Below are positions 17,388-27,234 of a stretch of 64,000 bases of DNA, piece by piece. The notes below the pieces were generated by a model. It was not told where the DNA came from and made no database searches. It worked only from the letters and a program-made list of their open reading frames with translations. The stretch comes from Flavobacterium sp. SUN046 (GTDB lineage Bacteria > Bacteroidota > Bacteroidia > Flavobacteriales > Flavobacteriaceae), in the NCBI RefSeq assembly GCF_028867965.1, contig NZ_JAPQNT010000011.1:1-64000 (forward strand), in the 5' to 3' direction. The translations under genes were made by a program, and so were the position numbers. The first letter of the stretch is position 1. Every line of letters begins with the position of its first letter.

Positions 17388-17528
17388 ATAGTCTCAAACT
17401 CTTGAAATGAGATTATTAATCAAGAAGCTAATCTCATTAAATTTTAAATGCATTTTTTAAATCAAATAAAAAAATATTAAAAATACCAAACATTTTTTGA
17501 TGCCGTATTTTTTCAATATTTTTACCAA

Positions 17529-18290
17529 ATGATTTCAATATCCATAATTGGCTCAGGAAATGTAGCGCAACATCTTATTCAAGCTATTTCTAAATCAGAA
17601 AATTTAGAATTGGTTCAAGTATTTGCTCGTAATAAAGATGCAGTAATTCATTTGGTAGCTTCTAATAAAATTATTTCTGAATTTTCTGAATTTATTGATG
17701 CCGATTTGTACCTAATTGCTGTTTCTGATGATGCTATTAATTTGGTATCAAAATCAGTTTCTTTTAATAATAAATTAGTAGCGCATACCTCTGGAAGTGT
17801 TTCAATTAATGAGTTGGATGATTCCAATAGGAAAGCTGTTTTTTATCCGTTGCAAACTTTCTCAAAATTAAAAGAAATAAATTTTAAAGAAATTCCAATT
17901 TGCTTAGAAGCTCAAAATGAAACCGATTTAAAATTAGTAACAGATGTTGCTTCAAGTATTTCAGATGTGGTTCTCGAAATTAACTCGGAACAACGCAAAT
18001 CGCTGCATGTTTCGGCAGTTTTTGTAAGTAATTTTGTAAATCATTTGTACAAAATAGGAAATGATATTTGCATTGAAAATAACATACCATTCGCTATTTT
18101 GAAACCTTTAATTACCGAAACAGCTCATAAAATTCAATTACTTTCTCCCAACGAAGCGCAAACTGGTCCAGCCAAACGAAAAGATACACAAACAATCAAT
18201 TCGCATTTGGCATTTTTAAATAACGAAAACCAAAAAGAAATATACAAAATCTTAACAAAATCAATTATTGACGATGGCAAAAAGTTATAA
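17529..18290 (+). CDS. Rossmann-fold + DUF2520 protein
   Basis: A 253-residue protein whose N-terminal Rossmann fold begins SIIGSGNVAQHL (GxGxxA/G, NAD(P) binding), resembling F420-dependent NADP oxidoreductases and pyrroline-carboxylate reductases. A C-terminal helical DUF2520 domain follows (SLHVSAVFVSNFVNHL, AQTGPAKRKD). The substrate is unknown. It overlaps the next gene by 17 bp and begins a tight run of unrelated housekeeping genes. Confidence 0.88.
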   Translation: MISISIIGSGNVAQHLIQAISKSENLELVQVFARNKDAVIHLVASNKIISEFSEFIDADLYLIAVSDDAINLVSKSVSFNNKLVAHTSGSVSINELDDSNRKAVFYPLQTFSKLKEINFKEIPICLEAQNETDLKLVTDVASSISDVVLEINSEQRKSLHVSAVFVSNFVNHLYKIGNDICIENNIPFAILKPLITETAHKIQLLSPNEAQTGPAKRKDTQTINSHLAFLNNENQKEIYKILTKSIIDDGKKL

Positions 18291-18801
18291 AGAAATTCTA
18301 AACGATATTACCACATTTATTTTTGATGTAGATGGCGTTTTAACCGACAGCTCGGTGCACATCACTCCTACTGGCGAAATGCTGCGCATCATGAACATAC
18401 GAGACGGATTTGCCATGAAAGCAGCTTTAGAAAGCGGTTATAATGTGTGTATAATATCGGGCGGTAACAACGAAGGCGTTAGAATAAGATTAAGAAATTT
18501 AGGAATTCACGACATTCATTTGGCTTCACCAGACAAAGTTGCTACTTTTAAAGAATATACCGAATTATACAATATCAATCCCGAAAACGTGTTATATATG
18601 GGTGATGATATTCCAGATTATCACGTGATGCAATTGGTTGGTTTGCCAACTTGTCCGCAAGATGCAAGCGCAGAAATTAAAGCAATTTCAAAATATATTT
18701 CGCACAAAAATGGTGGAAAAGGCGCTGTTCGTGAAGTAATTGAACAAGTGATGAAAGTACAAGGAAAATGGCATTTGTACTATAACGGAAAACATGATTA
18801 A
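18274..18801 (+). CDS. HAD-IIIA phosphatase, KdsC-like
   Basis: With ATG 18274 as start the protein has 175 residues, the usual size for KdsC. HAD motif I is FIFDVDGVLTD, motif II is CIISGGNN, and motif IV MGDDIPD is preceded by a Lys (SPDKVATF). There is no cap insertion, as expected of tetrameric KdsC. KdsC removes phosphate from 3-deoxy-D-manno-octulosonate 8-phosphate for lipopolysaccharide core; whether this member does that or serves another sugar is unproven, as no kdsA or kdsB is nearby. Confidence 0.88.
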   Translation: MAKSYKEILNDITTFIFDVDGVLTDSSVHITPTGEMLRIMNIRDGFAMKAALESGYNVCIISGGNNEGVRIRLRNLGIHDIHLASPDKVATFKEYTELYNINPENVLYMGDDIPDYHVMQLVGLPTCPQDASAEIKAISKYISHKNGGKGAVREVIEQVMKVQGKWHLYYNGKHD

Positions 18802-19732
18802 CTACATGAAATATTTAAAACTAATACGATACCAAAACTTATTATTGCTAGCATTAATGCAATTAATTTTCAGATTTGGCTTTTTAGAACTTATAAAAAT
18901 TCCACTATCCTTATTTTATTGGCAATACACTTTGTTGATTCTTGCAACCGTTTTAATTGCGGCTGGAGGCTATGTAATCAATGATATTTTTGATCAAGAA
19001 ACCGATGACGAAAACAAACCAGAAAAAGTAATTATCGGAAAAAGCATTTCTGAATCAATGGCTTATAATATTTATGCTGGACTAACAATAACTGGTGTCG
19101 CTTGCGGATTCATTTTATCTAATTCTATTGAACATCCAAATTTTGCCGTTATTTTTATTTTAATAGCAACTTTACTTTATTTTTATGCAAGTACATTGAA
19201 ACAAATTCCGCTTTTAGGAAATACAGTGGTTGCTGCTTTGCTAGCTTTTAGTGTAATCATTATTGGCATATTTGATATTTTTCCGAATACATTTGATATC
19301 AATCGTCCACAAATGGCAGTGGCATTTTCGATATTATTTGATTATGCAAAATTTGCTTTTATAATAAATTTAGTTCGTGAAATAATTAAAGATATTGAAG
19401 ATATTGAAGGTGATAAATCGCAATCAATGAATACTTTACCAATTGCAATTGGAGTTGAAAAAACATCAAAAATAGCCTTTGTGATTTTACTTATTCCAAC
19501 TTTATATTTAATGTATTACAGCAATACTTATTTGCTTGAAAATAATTTGATTATTGCAATAATTTACATGCTCGCAGTAGTAATTGCGCCAATGATTTTT
19601 TGCCTTTTCAAAATTTGGAATGCTAAACAAAAAAGTGATTACAGTGCAATTAGTACAGTATTAAAATGGATCATTTTTTTCGGAATTCTTTCTATTGCTG
19701 TTGTAACTTTAAATATTTTACATCATGGTTAA
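18794..19732 (+). CDS. UbiA-family prenyltransferase (geranylgeranylglycerol-phosphate geranylgeranyltransferase-like)
   Basis: A 312-residue membrane enzyme with about eight helices. Both Asp-rich prenyl-diphosphate motifs are present: NDIFDQETDDENKP near residue 63 and DIEDIEGDK near residue 200. These bind Mg2+ and the prenyl diphosphate. In Bacteroidetes this type is usually named after the archaeal lipid enzyme; the real acceptor is not known. The gene overlaps the KdsC-like gene by 8 bp; an alternative ATG lies four codons in, at 18806. Confidence 0.88.
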   Translation: MINYMKYLKLIRYQNLLLLALMQLIFRFGFLELIKIPLSLFYWQYTLLILATVLIAAGGYVINDIFDQETDDENKPEKVIIGKSISESMAYNIYAGLTITGVACGFILSNSIEHPNFAVIFILIATLLYFYASTLKQIPLLGNTVVAALLAFSVIIIGIFDIFPNTFDINRPQMAVAFSILFDYAKFAFIINLVREIIKDIEDIEGDKSQSMNTLPIAIGVEKTSKIAFVILLIPTLYLMYYSNTYLLENNLIIAIIYMLAVVIAPMIFCLFKIWNAKQKSDYSAISTVLKWIIFFGILSIAVVTLNILHHG

Positions 19733-20312
19733 AGATAATGTAAACGAATATAAAATCATTTTGGCGTCAGGCTCACCGCGACGTCAACAGTTTTTTAAAG
19801 ATTTAGACTTGAAGTTTGAAATCCGATTAAAAGAAATTGAAGAAATTTATCCCGAAAATCTAAAAGCTGAAGAAATTACTAATTATTTGGCAGCGCTAAA
19901 AGCAAAAGCATTTGATGGCGAAATTTTAGAAAATGAAATTTTAATTACTAGTGATACTTTAGTTTGGCTAAACAATAAAGCACTAGGAAAACCAAAAAAT
20001 TATGAAGATGCATTTCAAATTTTAAAATCATTATCCAATGAAACGCACGAAGTGATTACCTCAGTTTGTTTTAAAACTAGAACAACAACAGAAACTATTT
20101 TTGATGTAACCAAAGTAACTTTCAATGAATTATCTGATGATGCTATTCATTATTATTTAGAAAATTACAAACCATTTGATAAAGCTGGAGCCTACGGAAT
20201 TCAAGAATGGATTGGACTCATAGGAATCACTAAAATTGAAGGTTCGTATACAAATGTTGTAGGTTTACCAACTGAAAAAGTATACAAACATTTAACATCT
20301 ATATTAATTTAA
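19725..20312 (+). CDS. maf: Maf-family nucleoside triphosphate pyrophosphatase
   Basis: Maf proteins hydrolyse dTTP, UTP and modified nucleotides to the monophosphate. The 195-residue protein begins with the signature ILASGSPRRQQFF, has EITNYLAALKAKAF, SDTLVW (catalytic Asp), KPKNYEDAFQILKSLSN, and the C-terminal KAGAYGIQEWIGLIGI, GSYTNVVGLPTEKVY. It overlaps the UbiA gene by 8 bp and so is in the same operon. Confidence 0.95.
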   Translation: MVKDNVNEYKIILASGSPRRQQFFKDLDLKFEIRLKEIEEIYPENLKAEEITNYLAALKAKAFDGEILENEILITSDTLVWLNNKALGKPKNYEDAFQILKSLSNETHEVITSVCFKTRTTTETIFDVTKVTFNELSDDAIHYYLENYKPFDKAGAYGIQEWIGLIGITKIEGSYTNVVGLPTEKVYKHLTSILI

Positions 20313-20354
20313 AGTTTGTAAATTTACCATTCTAAAGAACGCCTTTTAAATAAA

Positions 20355-20606
20355 ATGAAAATGGAAACCGAAGAAGAAATAAACGCTAAAATCTTAAAGA
20401 TAACCATGGTAATTCAAGAAAATTATCCTGAATTATCCAAATATTTAAACGAAATGCCAATTACAATTCCAATTGACAGTCGTCCTGAAGTAAATGTTCA
20501 AAATTTACAAAAATACTACGAAACATTATTAGACCTTTTTCGCAACTATGTTGCTGAACATCAATTAAATTACATCAATCAACGAACCGGAACTGGGCAT
20601 TTGTAA
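20355..20606 (+). CDS. Conserved hypothetical protein (83 aa)
   Basis: A small, acidic, soluble protein without signal peptide or membrane helix. It is mostly helical, with EEEINAKILKITMVIQENYP and NLQKYYETLLDLFRNYVAEH separated by a PITIPIDSRPEV stretch. It begins with closely spaced Met codons (20355 and 20361). It lies 13 bp before the MscS-like gene. I do not recognise a named domain. Confidence 0.7.
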   Translation: MKMETEEEINAKILKITMVIQENYPELSKYLNEMPITIPIDSRPEVNVQNLQKYYETLLDLFRNYVAEHQLNYINQRTGTGHL

Positions 20607-20619
20607 TTAAAATCTTAAA

Positions 20620-21150
20620 ATGACTATTTTAAATAACGTTACTGCCGAAACTATTACATCTTCAATTCTTATCTTGATTGTAATAGGTTTACGAATAGTC
20701 GTAGATAAGCTAGTTAAACGGTATGCAAGAAACCATCAACGGCTAGAACGAAGAGCCAATTTGGTAATAAAATACATTCATCTTTTAATCAATATTCTTG
20801 CAATAATTATCTTAATCGTTATTTGGGGTGTCGAAAAAAAAGATATTCTTTTAACGGTTTCTTCAATAACCACAGTCGTTGGCGTAGCAATGTTTGCCCA
20901 ATGGTCAATTTTGAGCAACATTACATCCGGAGTAATTTTATTCTTTTTCTTTCCATTTAGAATTGGTGATGTAATAAAAATTCACGACAAAGATTTTCCT
21001 ATTCAAGGAATAATCGAAGACATTAATGCGTTTCACATTCATTTAAAATTAGAATCTGGAGAAACAGCAACGTATCCTAACAATTTACTACTCCAAAAAG
21101 GAATTTCAATTATTAAAGATACATTCGAAGACAAAGAATTTACCGATTAA
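20620..21150 (+). CDS. Small MscS-type mechanosensitive channel protein
   Basis: A 176-residue protein with two or three N-terminal helices (about 10-27, 45-68, 75-95) leading into the MscS pore helix and beta domain: SSITTVVGVAMFAQWSILSNITSG, FFFFPFRIGDVIKI, EDINAFHIHL and TYPNNLLLQKGISII. It is shorter than E. coli MscS (286) and stops soon after the beta domain, lacking the large cytoplasmic cage. It may be a minimal channel or need partners. Confidence 0.9.
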   Translation: MTILNNVTAETITSSILILIVIGLRIVVDKLVKRYARNHQRLERRANLVIKYIHLLINILAIIILIVIWGVEKKDILLTVSSITTVVGVAMFAQWSILSNITSGVILFFFFPFRIGDVIKIHDKDFPIQGIIEDINAFHIHLKLESGETATYPNNLLLQKGISIIKDTFEDKEFTD

Positions 21151-21327
21151 TTAGTAATGTATTTACTTAATCTTACTAGTGAAAACTTACAATATTTTTT
21201 CAAAATTATATAACATTAATTAAGTTTATATTCAGTCATTTGTTTATACAAAAAAAACAAATAATTGATACTTTTATTTATTAAAATTAATAAGTAAAGT
21301 ATTGAAAATCTGAATAAAAACATTCTT

Positions 21328-22155
21328 ATGAAAAAAAATATTCCGATTGCAAAATTGAAAAATCTTACCGTTGAAATTAGCAATTCTACTATAGAAAACA
21401 CTTCTAAAATAAATGTTTTTCTAATGAATACTGCATCGGTTTTTTTATTCTTACTTAAAATTATTAAAAACACCTTTTCAAAAGGATTTGAGTTTAAAGA
21501 ATTCATCAAACAATGCCATCAAATTGGTACAAAATCATTTGCATTAATATCAGTTACAGGAACAATAATTGGTTTAGTTTTAACCATTCAATCCCGACCA
21601 ATTTTATTGAAATTTGGAGCTATAAACATGCTACCCAACATGGTTGCAATTTCACTCATTAGAGAAATGGGACCCGTTATAACAGCCTTGATTTGTGCAG
21701 GAAAAATTGGTTCAAGCATTGGTGCCGAATTAGGTTCAATGCGCGTTACAGAACAAATTGACGCTATGGAAGTTTCGTCTGCAAATCCGATAAAATTTTT
21801 AATTATTCCGAGAGTTTTAGCAGCAACTTTAATGATACCAATTTTAAGTATTTATGCCGATGCTTTGGGACTTTTAGGCAGTTGGATTGGCACCAATATT
21901 AAAGGTGAATTAAATTTATATCTCTTTGTTTCACAGGCATTTGGTAAAGTTGATTTCATTGATTTTGTTCCTGCTGTAATTAAATCATTTTTCTTTGGAG
22001 CCGTAATTGGTTTGGTAGGATGTTACAAAGGTTTTAATGCTGGACGTGGAACAGAAAGTGTTGGTATCGCAGCAAACACATCAGTAGTAACAGCTTCATT
22101 TTTAGTGATTTTAGTTGATTTAATAGCGGTTCAAATTACAGATTTATTTTTATAA
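21328..22155 (+). CDS. mlaE: MlaE-family ABC transporter permease
   Basis: MlaE is the inner membrane permease of the Mla-type phospholipid transporter, moving lipids between inner and outer membranes. The 275 residues include an N-terminal amphipathic stretch, then helices with the family signature LIREMGPVITALICAGKIGS and GSMRVTEQIDAMEVSSANP. It is the first gene of a permease, ATPase, MCE-protein operon and lies 27 bp before the ATPase start. Confidence 0.93.
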   Translation: MKKNIPIAKLKNLTVEISNSTIENTSKINVFLMNTASVFLFLLKIIKNTFSKGFEFKEFIKQCHQIGTKSFALISVTGTIIGLVLTIQSRPILLKFGAINMLPNMVAISLIREMGPVITALICAGKIGSSIGAELGSMRVTEQIDAMEVSSANPIKFLIIPRVLAATLMIPILSIYADALGLLGSWIGTNIKGELNLYLFVSQAFGKVDFIDFVPAVIKSFFFGAVIGLVGCYKGFNAGRGTESVGIAANTSVVTASFLVILVDLIAVQITDLFL

Positions 22156-22182
22156 TAACATTTGACAAATAAATTATCTTAT

Positions 22183-22938
22183 ATGAAAACAGAAGAAACT
22201 GTAATCGAAATTAAAAATTTAAAAAAGAGTTTTGGCAATTTAGCCGTACTCAATGATGTTTCATTACAACTTCATAAAGAAGAAAATTTAGTTGTTTTAG
22301 GAAAATCTGGTGGCGGAAAATCGGTATTAATAAAATGTATTGTTCAATTAATCAAAGCCGATAAAGGAACAATTTCAGTCTTTGGAAAAGATATAAACGA
22401 AGGAATATATGACATCCGAAAAAAAATAGGATTTCTATTCCAAAATGGTGCTTTGTATGATTCTATGACAGTAAAACAAAATCTAGAATTTCCGCTGCGA
22501 CGTCTAAAAAAAGAATTGACCGAATCTGAAATAGATTCTAAAGTTCTTGAAGCATTAGAAAATGTAGGATTGCAAGATGTTTTAAATAAAATGCCTTCGC
22601 AACTTTCTGGCGGAATGCGAAAAAGAATTAGCTTGGCAAGAACAATTATTGTTGACCCAGAAATTATTTTATATGACGAACCCACAACTGGTTTAGATCC
22701 AGTAACATCGGAAGAAATTAGTGTCTTAATAAATGATATTCAAAAAAAATACAAAACAGCGTCAATAATAATCACACACGATATAGAATGTGTACGAACA
22801 GTGGCAGATAGAATAATAATGATTAAAGATGGAGAAGTTTACAAAGATGGAACATTAGCCGAATTTGAAAACGAAACCGACGAGTACATAAGTTCATTTT
22901 TTAAAACCAAAAAACTACATTACGATGGAACCAAATAA
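22183..22938 (+). CDS. mlaF: MlaF-family ABC transporter ATP-binding protein
   Basis: The chosen ATG at 22183 gives 251 residues; an in-frame TTG at 22162 is less likely. Walker A GKSGGGKSVLIK, Q-loop LFQNGALYDSMT, signature LSGGMRKRISLART, Walker B IILYDEPTTGLDP and the switch ITHD are intact. It powers the permease encoded just upstream. Its end overlaps the MlaD-like gene by 14 bp. Confidence 0.94.
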   Translation: MKTEETVIEIKNLKKSFGNLAVLNDVSLQLHKEENLVVLGKSGGGKSVLIKCIVQLIKADKGTISVFGKDINEGIYDIRKKIGFLFQNGALYDSMTVKQNLEFPLRRLKKELTESEIDSKVLEALENVGLQDVLNKMPSQLSGGMRKRISLARTIIVDPEIILYDEPTTGLDPVTSEEISVLINDIQKKYKTASIIITHDIECVRTVADRIIMIKDGEVYKDGTLAEFENETDEYISSFFKTKKLHYDGTK

Positions 22939-23635
22939 AGAAGGATTCAAAATTAGATTAGGAATTTTTATAATTGCAGGATTAGTACTTTTTATTGCAG
23001 CAATTTTTATTATCGGAAAACAAAAAAATCTGTTTGATCCAGTTTTTAAACTTTCTACAAAATTTAAAAATGTAAGCGGATTACAGGTTGGAAGTGCAAT
23101 ACGATTTTCAGGCATAAATATTGGAACTGTCGATAATATTGAAATCATCAACGACTCAACCGTTAGCGTTACAATGCTAATTAAGAAAAGTGTTCAAAAA
23201 TTTATTCATTCAGATTCTCAAGCAGGAATTGGATCAGAAGGAATTATTGGCGATAAATTAATTGTAATCTCTCAAGGAAGCTCGAAAGCTAAATTATTAA
23301 ATGATGGACAAAGTATAAGTTCAACCGAACCTATTGAAACAGATGCCATAATGAGTAGTTTAAAAACAACAGCCGATAATGCCGCAATAGCAACCTCTGA
23401 AATTAATTTAATATTGGGTAAAATAAATCGTGGCGATGGAACACTCGGACGATTAATTCAAGATAAAAGCATGGCAAATAACATTGATAAAACTTTAATC
23501 AACTTGAAAAACAGTTCTAAAGGATTAAACGAAAATATGGAAGCTGCCAAACATAACTTTCTATTGCGTGGCTATTTTAAAAAGAAAGAAAAAGCGGAAG
23601 CTAAAAAGAAGGAAGAACTGAACAAAAAAAAATAA
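22925..23635 (+). CDS. mlaD: MlaD-like MCE-domain protein
   Basis: A 236-residue protein with a single N-terminal membrane anchor (LGIFIIAGLVLFIAAIFII) and one MCE domain (residues about 38-118: GLQVGSAIRFSGINIGTVDNI … DSQAGIGSEGIIGDKLI). MCE proteins form rings that shuttle lipids. A helical region follows, ending in a very Lys/Glu-rich tail (KKKEKAEAKKKEEL). It completes the three-gene Mla-type transporter; mlaB and mlaC are not present here. Confidence 0.92.
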   Translation: MEPNKEGFKIRLGIFIIAGLVLFIAAIFIIGKQKNLFDPVFKLSTKFKNVSGLQVGSAIRFSGINIGTVDNIEIINDSTVSVTMLIKKSVQKFIHSDSQAGIGSEGIIGDKLIVISQGSSKAKLLNDGQSISSTEPIETDAIMSSLKTTADNAAIATSEINLILGKINRGDGTLGRLIQDKSMANNIDKTLINLKNSSKGLNENMEAAKHNFLLRGYFKKKEKAEAKKKEELNKKK

Positions 23636-23745
23636 TTAATTTAGTACGTTACAAAAATTATATAACTAAATCCTAGTTTTATATAACACTAAACGCTCTG
23701 TTATTTGTGAACTTTGAACTATCAAAAACAAATAAATAAAGAGTC

Positions 23746-24174
23746 ATGAAAACAGTAATTAATTTAGGTAGTATTGCAATACTTTTGGTAGTTTTTTCAG
23801 CAAACGCGCAAACCAATTTGAACAATTCTGTTGCCCAAATCCAAACCGAAACAACAGAATCATTCAAAGGAATTCGTTATAATTTTTATCCCAATTTAGA
23901 AGCCTATTTTGACAATAAAACATCAGAGTTCATTTTTAAAGTTAATGGCGAATGGATTAAAGATAAATCAATTCCGAATGATTACAGAGGTTATTCTGTT
24001 TATAATAATTACAACGTTCCTATTACAGATTATTTTGGAGAAAAACCATTCGAAAATTTAGCCGAAAACAAAAAAACGTTTCCTTATTACTCTAACGACC
24101 GAAAAGGAAAACTTGCCGCGATGCAAGCACAGAAAAAAGCAGAATTAAAAGAAAAAGGTTTAGTAATGAACTAA
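23746..24174 (+). CDS. Secreted hypothetical protein (142 aa)
   Basis: The protein has a signal peptide (residues 1-21, …FSANA/Q) and a mature part rich in Tyr and Asn (YRGYSVYNNYNVPITDYF) with a Lys-rich C-terminus. No domain is recognised. It stands between the Mla-type operon and another small exported protein gene, with its own intergenic regions, so it is probably transcribed alone. Confidence 0.7.
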   Translation: MKTVINLGSIAILLVVFSANAQTNLNNSVAQIQTETTESFKGIRYNFYPNLEAYFDNKTSEFIFKVNGEWIKDKSIPNDYRGYSVYNNYNVPITDYFGEKPFENLAENKKTFPYYSNDRKGKLAAMQAQKKAELKEKGLVMN

Positions 24175-24268
24175 ATCATATAAGATTCTGTTAGAATTTT
24201 ATAATAACCAAAACAACTTATAAACTATATTTACATTATTAATTAATCTAACCTTAAAATTTAACAAA

Positions 24269-24586
24269 ATGAAAAAATTAACTTTATTTACAATTATCGC
24301 GTTAATGACGCTAACTGTTTTACCTAATACGGTAGCAGCTAAAACAATTGAACCTGTAACCGCGTCAGCAAATCCTAAAGAAGTTCCAGCCGAAGTGAAA
24401 ACGCTTTTAAACCGTCTTGATGAAATTAAAACAATGGATAAATCCAATTTGAATTCATCAGAAAAAAAAGCACTACGCAAAGAAGTTAAAGCTATTAAAG
24501 CTAACTTAAAAGCTTCTGGAAATGGTGTATATCTTTCAGTTGGAGCAATTATTATAATTGTTCTATTACTTATTTTGCTTTTATAA
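24269..24586 (+). CDS. Small exported protein with C-terminal membrane helix (105 aa)
   Basis: The protein has an N-terminal signal (…NTVAA), a charged helical middle (EVKTLLNRLDEIKTMDKSNL, KKALRKEVKAIKANL) and a very hydrophobic C-terminal helix (GVYLSVGAIIIIVLLLILLL) that reaches the last residue. The layout is familiar from small envelope proteins of Bacteroidetes; the function is unknown. A terminator follows. Confidence 0.7.
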   Translation: MKKLTLFTIIALMTLTVLPNTVAAKTIEPVTASANPKEVPAEVKTLLNRLDEIKTMDKSNLNSSEKKALRKEVKAIKANLKASGNGVYLSVGAIIIIVLLLILLL

Positions 24587-24611
24587 AAAACAATTTTAAA
24601 AGAAATAGTAT

Positions 24612-24646
24612 AGAGTAAAGACAAATACGTTTTTACTCTTTTTTTT
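24612..24646 (+). terminator. Terminator after the 105-aa gene
   Basis: Stem AGAGTAAA / TTTACTCT followed by eight T. Confidence 0.8.
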
Positions 24647-24700
24647 GTTAAAGAAATTCCAAAATTTAACAAAACAAATGTTCTTATTTATTATTATTAC

Positions 24701-24708
24701 TACATTTG
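24701..24708 (+). promoter_or_regulatory. -7 promoter element of the PIG-L/symporter operon
   Basis: TACATTTG matches TAnnTTTG and ends 26 bp before the start codon. The -33 region lacks a clear TTTG. Confidence 0.5.
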
Positions 24709-24734
24709 AAATCATTGCAAAAAAATAATCAATA

Positions 24735-27233
24735 ATGCAACATTTCAAATTCAATTTACTTTTACTTTTTTTAACTGTAAGTATTACCGTTACAGCCCAA
24801 CAACCTGCAAAACCTAATTCGGTAGAAATTTACCATCAATTAGAAAAATTAAATTTTCTTGGTTCAGTACTTTACATCGCGGCGCATCCTGATGATGAAA
24901 ATACTCGTTTGATTTCTTATTTATCAAATGAAAAAAATGCAAGAACTGGCTATTTATCATTAACTCGCGGTGATGGTGGACAAAATTTAATCGGACCCGA
25001 ATTAAGAGAATTATTGGGTGTTATTCGTACACAAGAATTAATTGAAGCTCGAAAAATTGATGGCGGTGAACAATTTTTTTCACGCGCTAACGACTTTGGT
25101 TTTTCTAAAAACCCTGATGAAACCTTGCAAATTTGGAATAAAAATCAAGTTCTAAGTGATGTTGTTTGGGTAATCAGAAATTTTCAACCCGATGTAATCA
25201 TCAATAGATTCGATCATCGTTCACCTGGCACAACCCACGGACATCACACTTCATCTGCAATGTTAAGCGTAGAAGCTTTTGATAAAGTAAATGATCCAAC
25301 TGCTTTTCCCGAACAATTATCATTAACAACTACTTGGCAACCCAAGCGTTTGTTTTTCAACACTTCATGGTGGTTTTATGGAAGCAAAGAAAAGTTTGAT
25401 GCCGCCGATAAAACCAATTTGAGTAAATTACAAACCGGAGTTTACTATGAACAATTCGGAAAATCCAATCAAGAAATTGCCGCATTAAGCAGAAGTCGCC
25501 ATCAATCACAAGGCTTTGGTAGCACTGGAACTCGTGGTGAAGAAGACGAATATTTAGAGTTTTTAAAAGGTTCAAACTTACAAGATAAAACCAATATTTT
25601 TGAAGGAATTGATACTACTTGGAATCGTGTTGCAAACGGAAAACCAATTGGTGAACTTTTAGCAAATGTTCAAAAGAATTTTGATTTTAAAAATCCTGCT
25701 GCCAGTGTTTCAGAATTAGTAAAAGCGTATGATTTAATTCAAAAATTAGACGATAAACACTGGAAAGAAATCAAATTGCAAGAAATTAAGAAAATTATAG
25801 CGGCATGTTCAGGATTGTATCTTGAAGCAGTTTCAGACAGCCAAGAAGCTACAAATAAAAGTATTTTGAAAGTAAAAATTGAGGCTATTAATAGAAGTGA
25901 TCTGAAAATCAATTTGAATTCAATTACTTCCAATCCGAGTTCAATGACGACTCAAGTTGTTACAGAATTAGTGAATAATAAACTAGTTAATCAAACATTA
26001 GAACTGGATTTTTCTTCAATTTTAGACTACACACAACCTTATTATTTAATAGAAAAAGGAACAGTTGGAATGTATCGTGTTGATGACCAAAACAATATTG
26101 GCAAACCCGACATCATTAGAAATGCAAAAGTAACGTTCAATATTGAAATTGAAGGTGTTGCAATTCCATTTGAAAAAAACATAGTTTATAAATATAATGA
26201 CGATGTAAAAGGTGAAGTCTATCAACCATTAGATATTGTTCCTATCGTAACTTCATCCATTAAAGAAAAAGTTTATATTTTTCCGAACAACAAAGAAAAA
26301 ACAATTTCTGTAATACTAAAATCAGGAAAAGAAAATGTTTCAGGAATGGTGCAATTAAATGTTCCTTCAAATTGGAGCGTTACTCCTGCTACAATTCCGT
26401 TTACACTATCTAAAAAAGGCGAAGAACAAATTGCAGTTTTTACGGTTACGCCATCTAAAGAAGCTTCAGAAATTGTAATTAAAAGTAGTGTTATTGTTGA
26501 CGGACAAACATTTGATAAAGAAAAAATTGACATCAATTATCCGCACATTTACAAACAAATGGTTTTAAAACCAGCCGAAGCCAAAGCAATAAAGCTTAAC
26601 ATCAAAACTAAAGATGAAAAAATTGCCTATATAATGGGCGCAGGCGATGAAGTTCCTAAGAGTTTGATGCAAATGGGTTACCAAGTTTCAATTGTAAAAC
26701 CAGATGAAATTACTACTGAAAAACTTCAAAATTTTGATGTAATTATTACTGGAATTCGTGCCTATAATGTTGTAAATGCGTTAAGCTTTAAGCAAAATAT
26801 ACTTTTAGATTTAGTTAAAAGTGGTAAAACTATGATTGTGCAATACAACACTTTAGACGAATTTGTAACCAAAGATTTAGGACCATTTCCGTTCAAAGTT
26901 TCAAGAGATCGTGTTACTGAGGAAAATGCAGAAGTTCGGTTTTTAGCGTCAGAACATCCGATTTTAAATTATCCAAATAAAATAACTTCTAAAGATTTTG
27001 AAGGCTGGAAACAAGAACAAGGTTTGTATTATCCTAGTGAATGGGATAAAAATTACACTGCAATTATTTCGTCCAATGATAAAGGTGAAACGCCTAAAGA
27101 TGGAGCAATTTTAGTAGCCAATTACGGAAAAGGACATTACATTTATACAGGAATTAGCTTTTTTAGAGAACTTCCAGAAGGTGTTGCTGGAGCTTTTAGA
27201 CTACTAGCAAACATGATCGCAATTGGAAAATAA
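24735..27233 (+). CDS. Exported PIG-L family deacetylase with C-terminal extension
   Basis: An 832-residue protein with a signal peptide (…VTA/QQP). The N-terminal LmbE/PIG-L fold has the zinc motif AAHPDDEN near residue 52 and the distal THGHHTSS near residue 167. LmbE enzymes remove acetyl groups from N-acetyl-sugars. About 450 residues follow: beta-rich modules and a C-terminal Rossmann-like region resembling glutamine-amidotransferase-type folds (YIMGAGDEVPKSLMQMGYQV … YIYTGISFFRELPEG). It is followed by a tiny membrane protein and a Na+/solute symporter, suggesting the released product is imported. Confidence 0.92.
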   Translation: MQHFKFNLLLLFLTVSITVTAQQPAKPNSVEIYHQLEKLNFLGSVLYIAAHPDDENTRLISYLSNEKNARTGYLSLTRGDGGQNLIGPELRELLGVIRTQELIEARKIDGGEQFFSRANDFGFSKNPDETLQIWNKNQVLSDVVWVIRNFQPDVIINRFDHRSPGTTHGHHTSSAMLSVEAFDKVNDPTAFPEQLSLTTTWQPKRLFFNTSWWFYGSKEKFDAADKTNLSKLQTGVYYEQFGKSNQEIAALSRSRHQSQGFGSTGTRGEEDEYLEFLKGSNLQDKTNIFEGIDTTWNRVANGKPIGELLANVQKNFDFKNPAASVSELVKAYDLIQKLDDKHWKEIKLQEIKKIIAACSGLYLEAVSDSQEATNKSILKVKIEAINRSDLKINLNSITSNPSSMTTQVVTELVNNKLVNQTLELDFSSILDYTQPYYLIEKGTVGMYRVDDQNNIGKPDIIRNAKVTFNIEIEGVAIPFEKNIVYKYNDDVKGEVYQPLDIVPIVTSSIKEKVYIFPNNKEKTISVILKSGKENVSGMVQLNVPSNWSVTPATIPFTLSKKGEEQIAVFTVTPSKEASEIVIKSSVIVDGQTFDKEKIDINYPHIYKQMVLKPAEAKAIKLNIKTKDEKIAYIMGAGDEVPKSLMQMGYQVSIVKPDEITTEKLQNFDVIITGIRAYNVVNALSFKQNILLDLVKSGKTMIVQYNTLDEFVTKDLGPFPFKVSRDRVTEENAEVRFLASEHPILNYPNKITSKDFEGWKQEQGLYYPSEWDKNYTAIISSNDKGETPKDGAILVANYGKGHYIYTGISFFRELPEGVAGAFRLLANMIAIGK

Positions 27234-27234
27234 T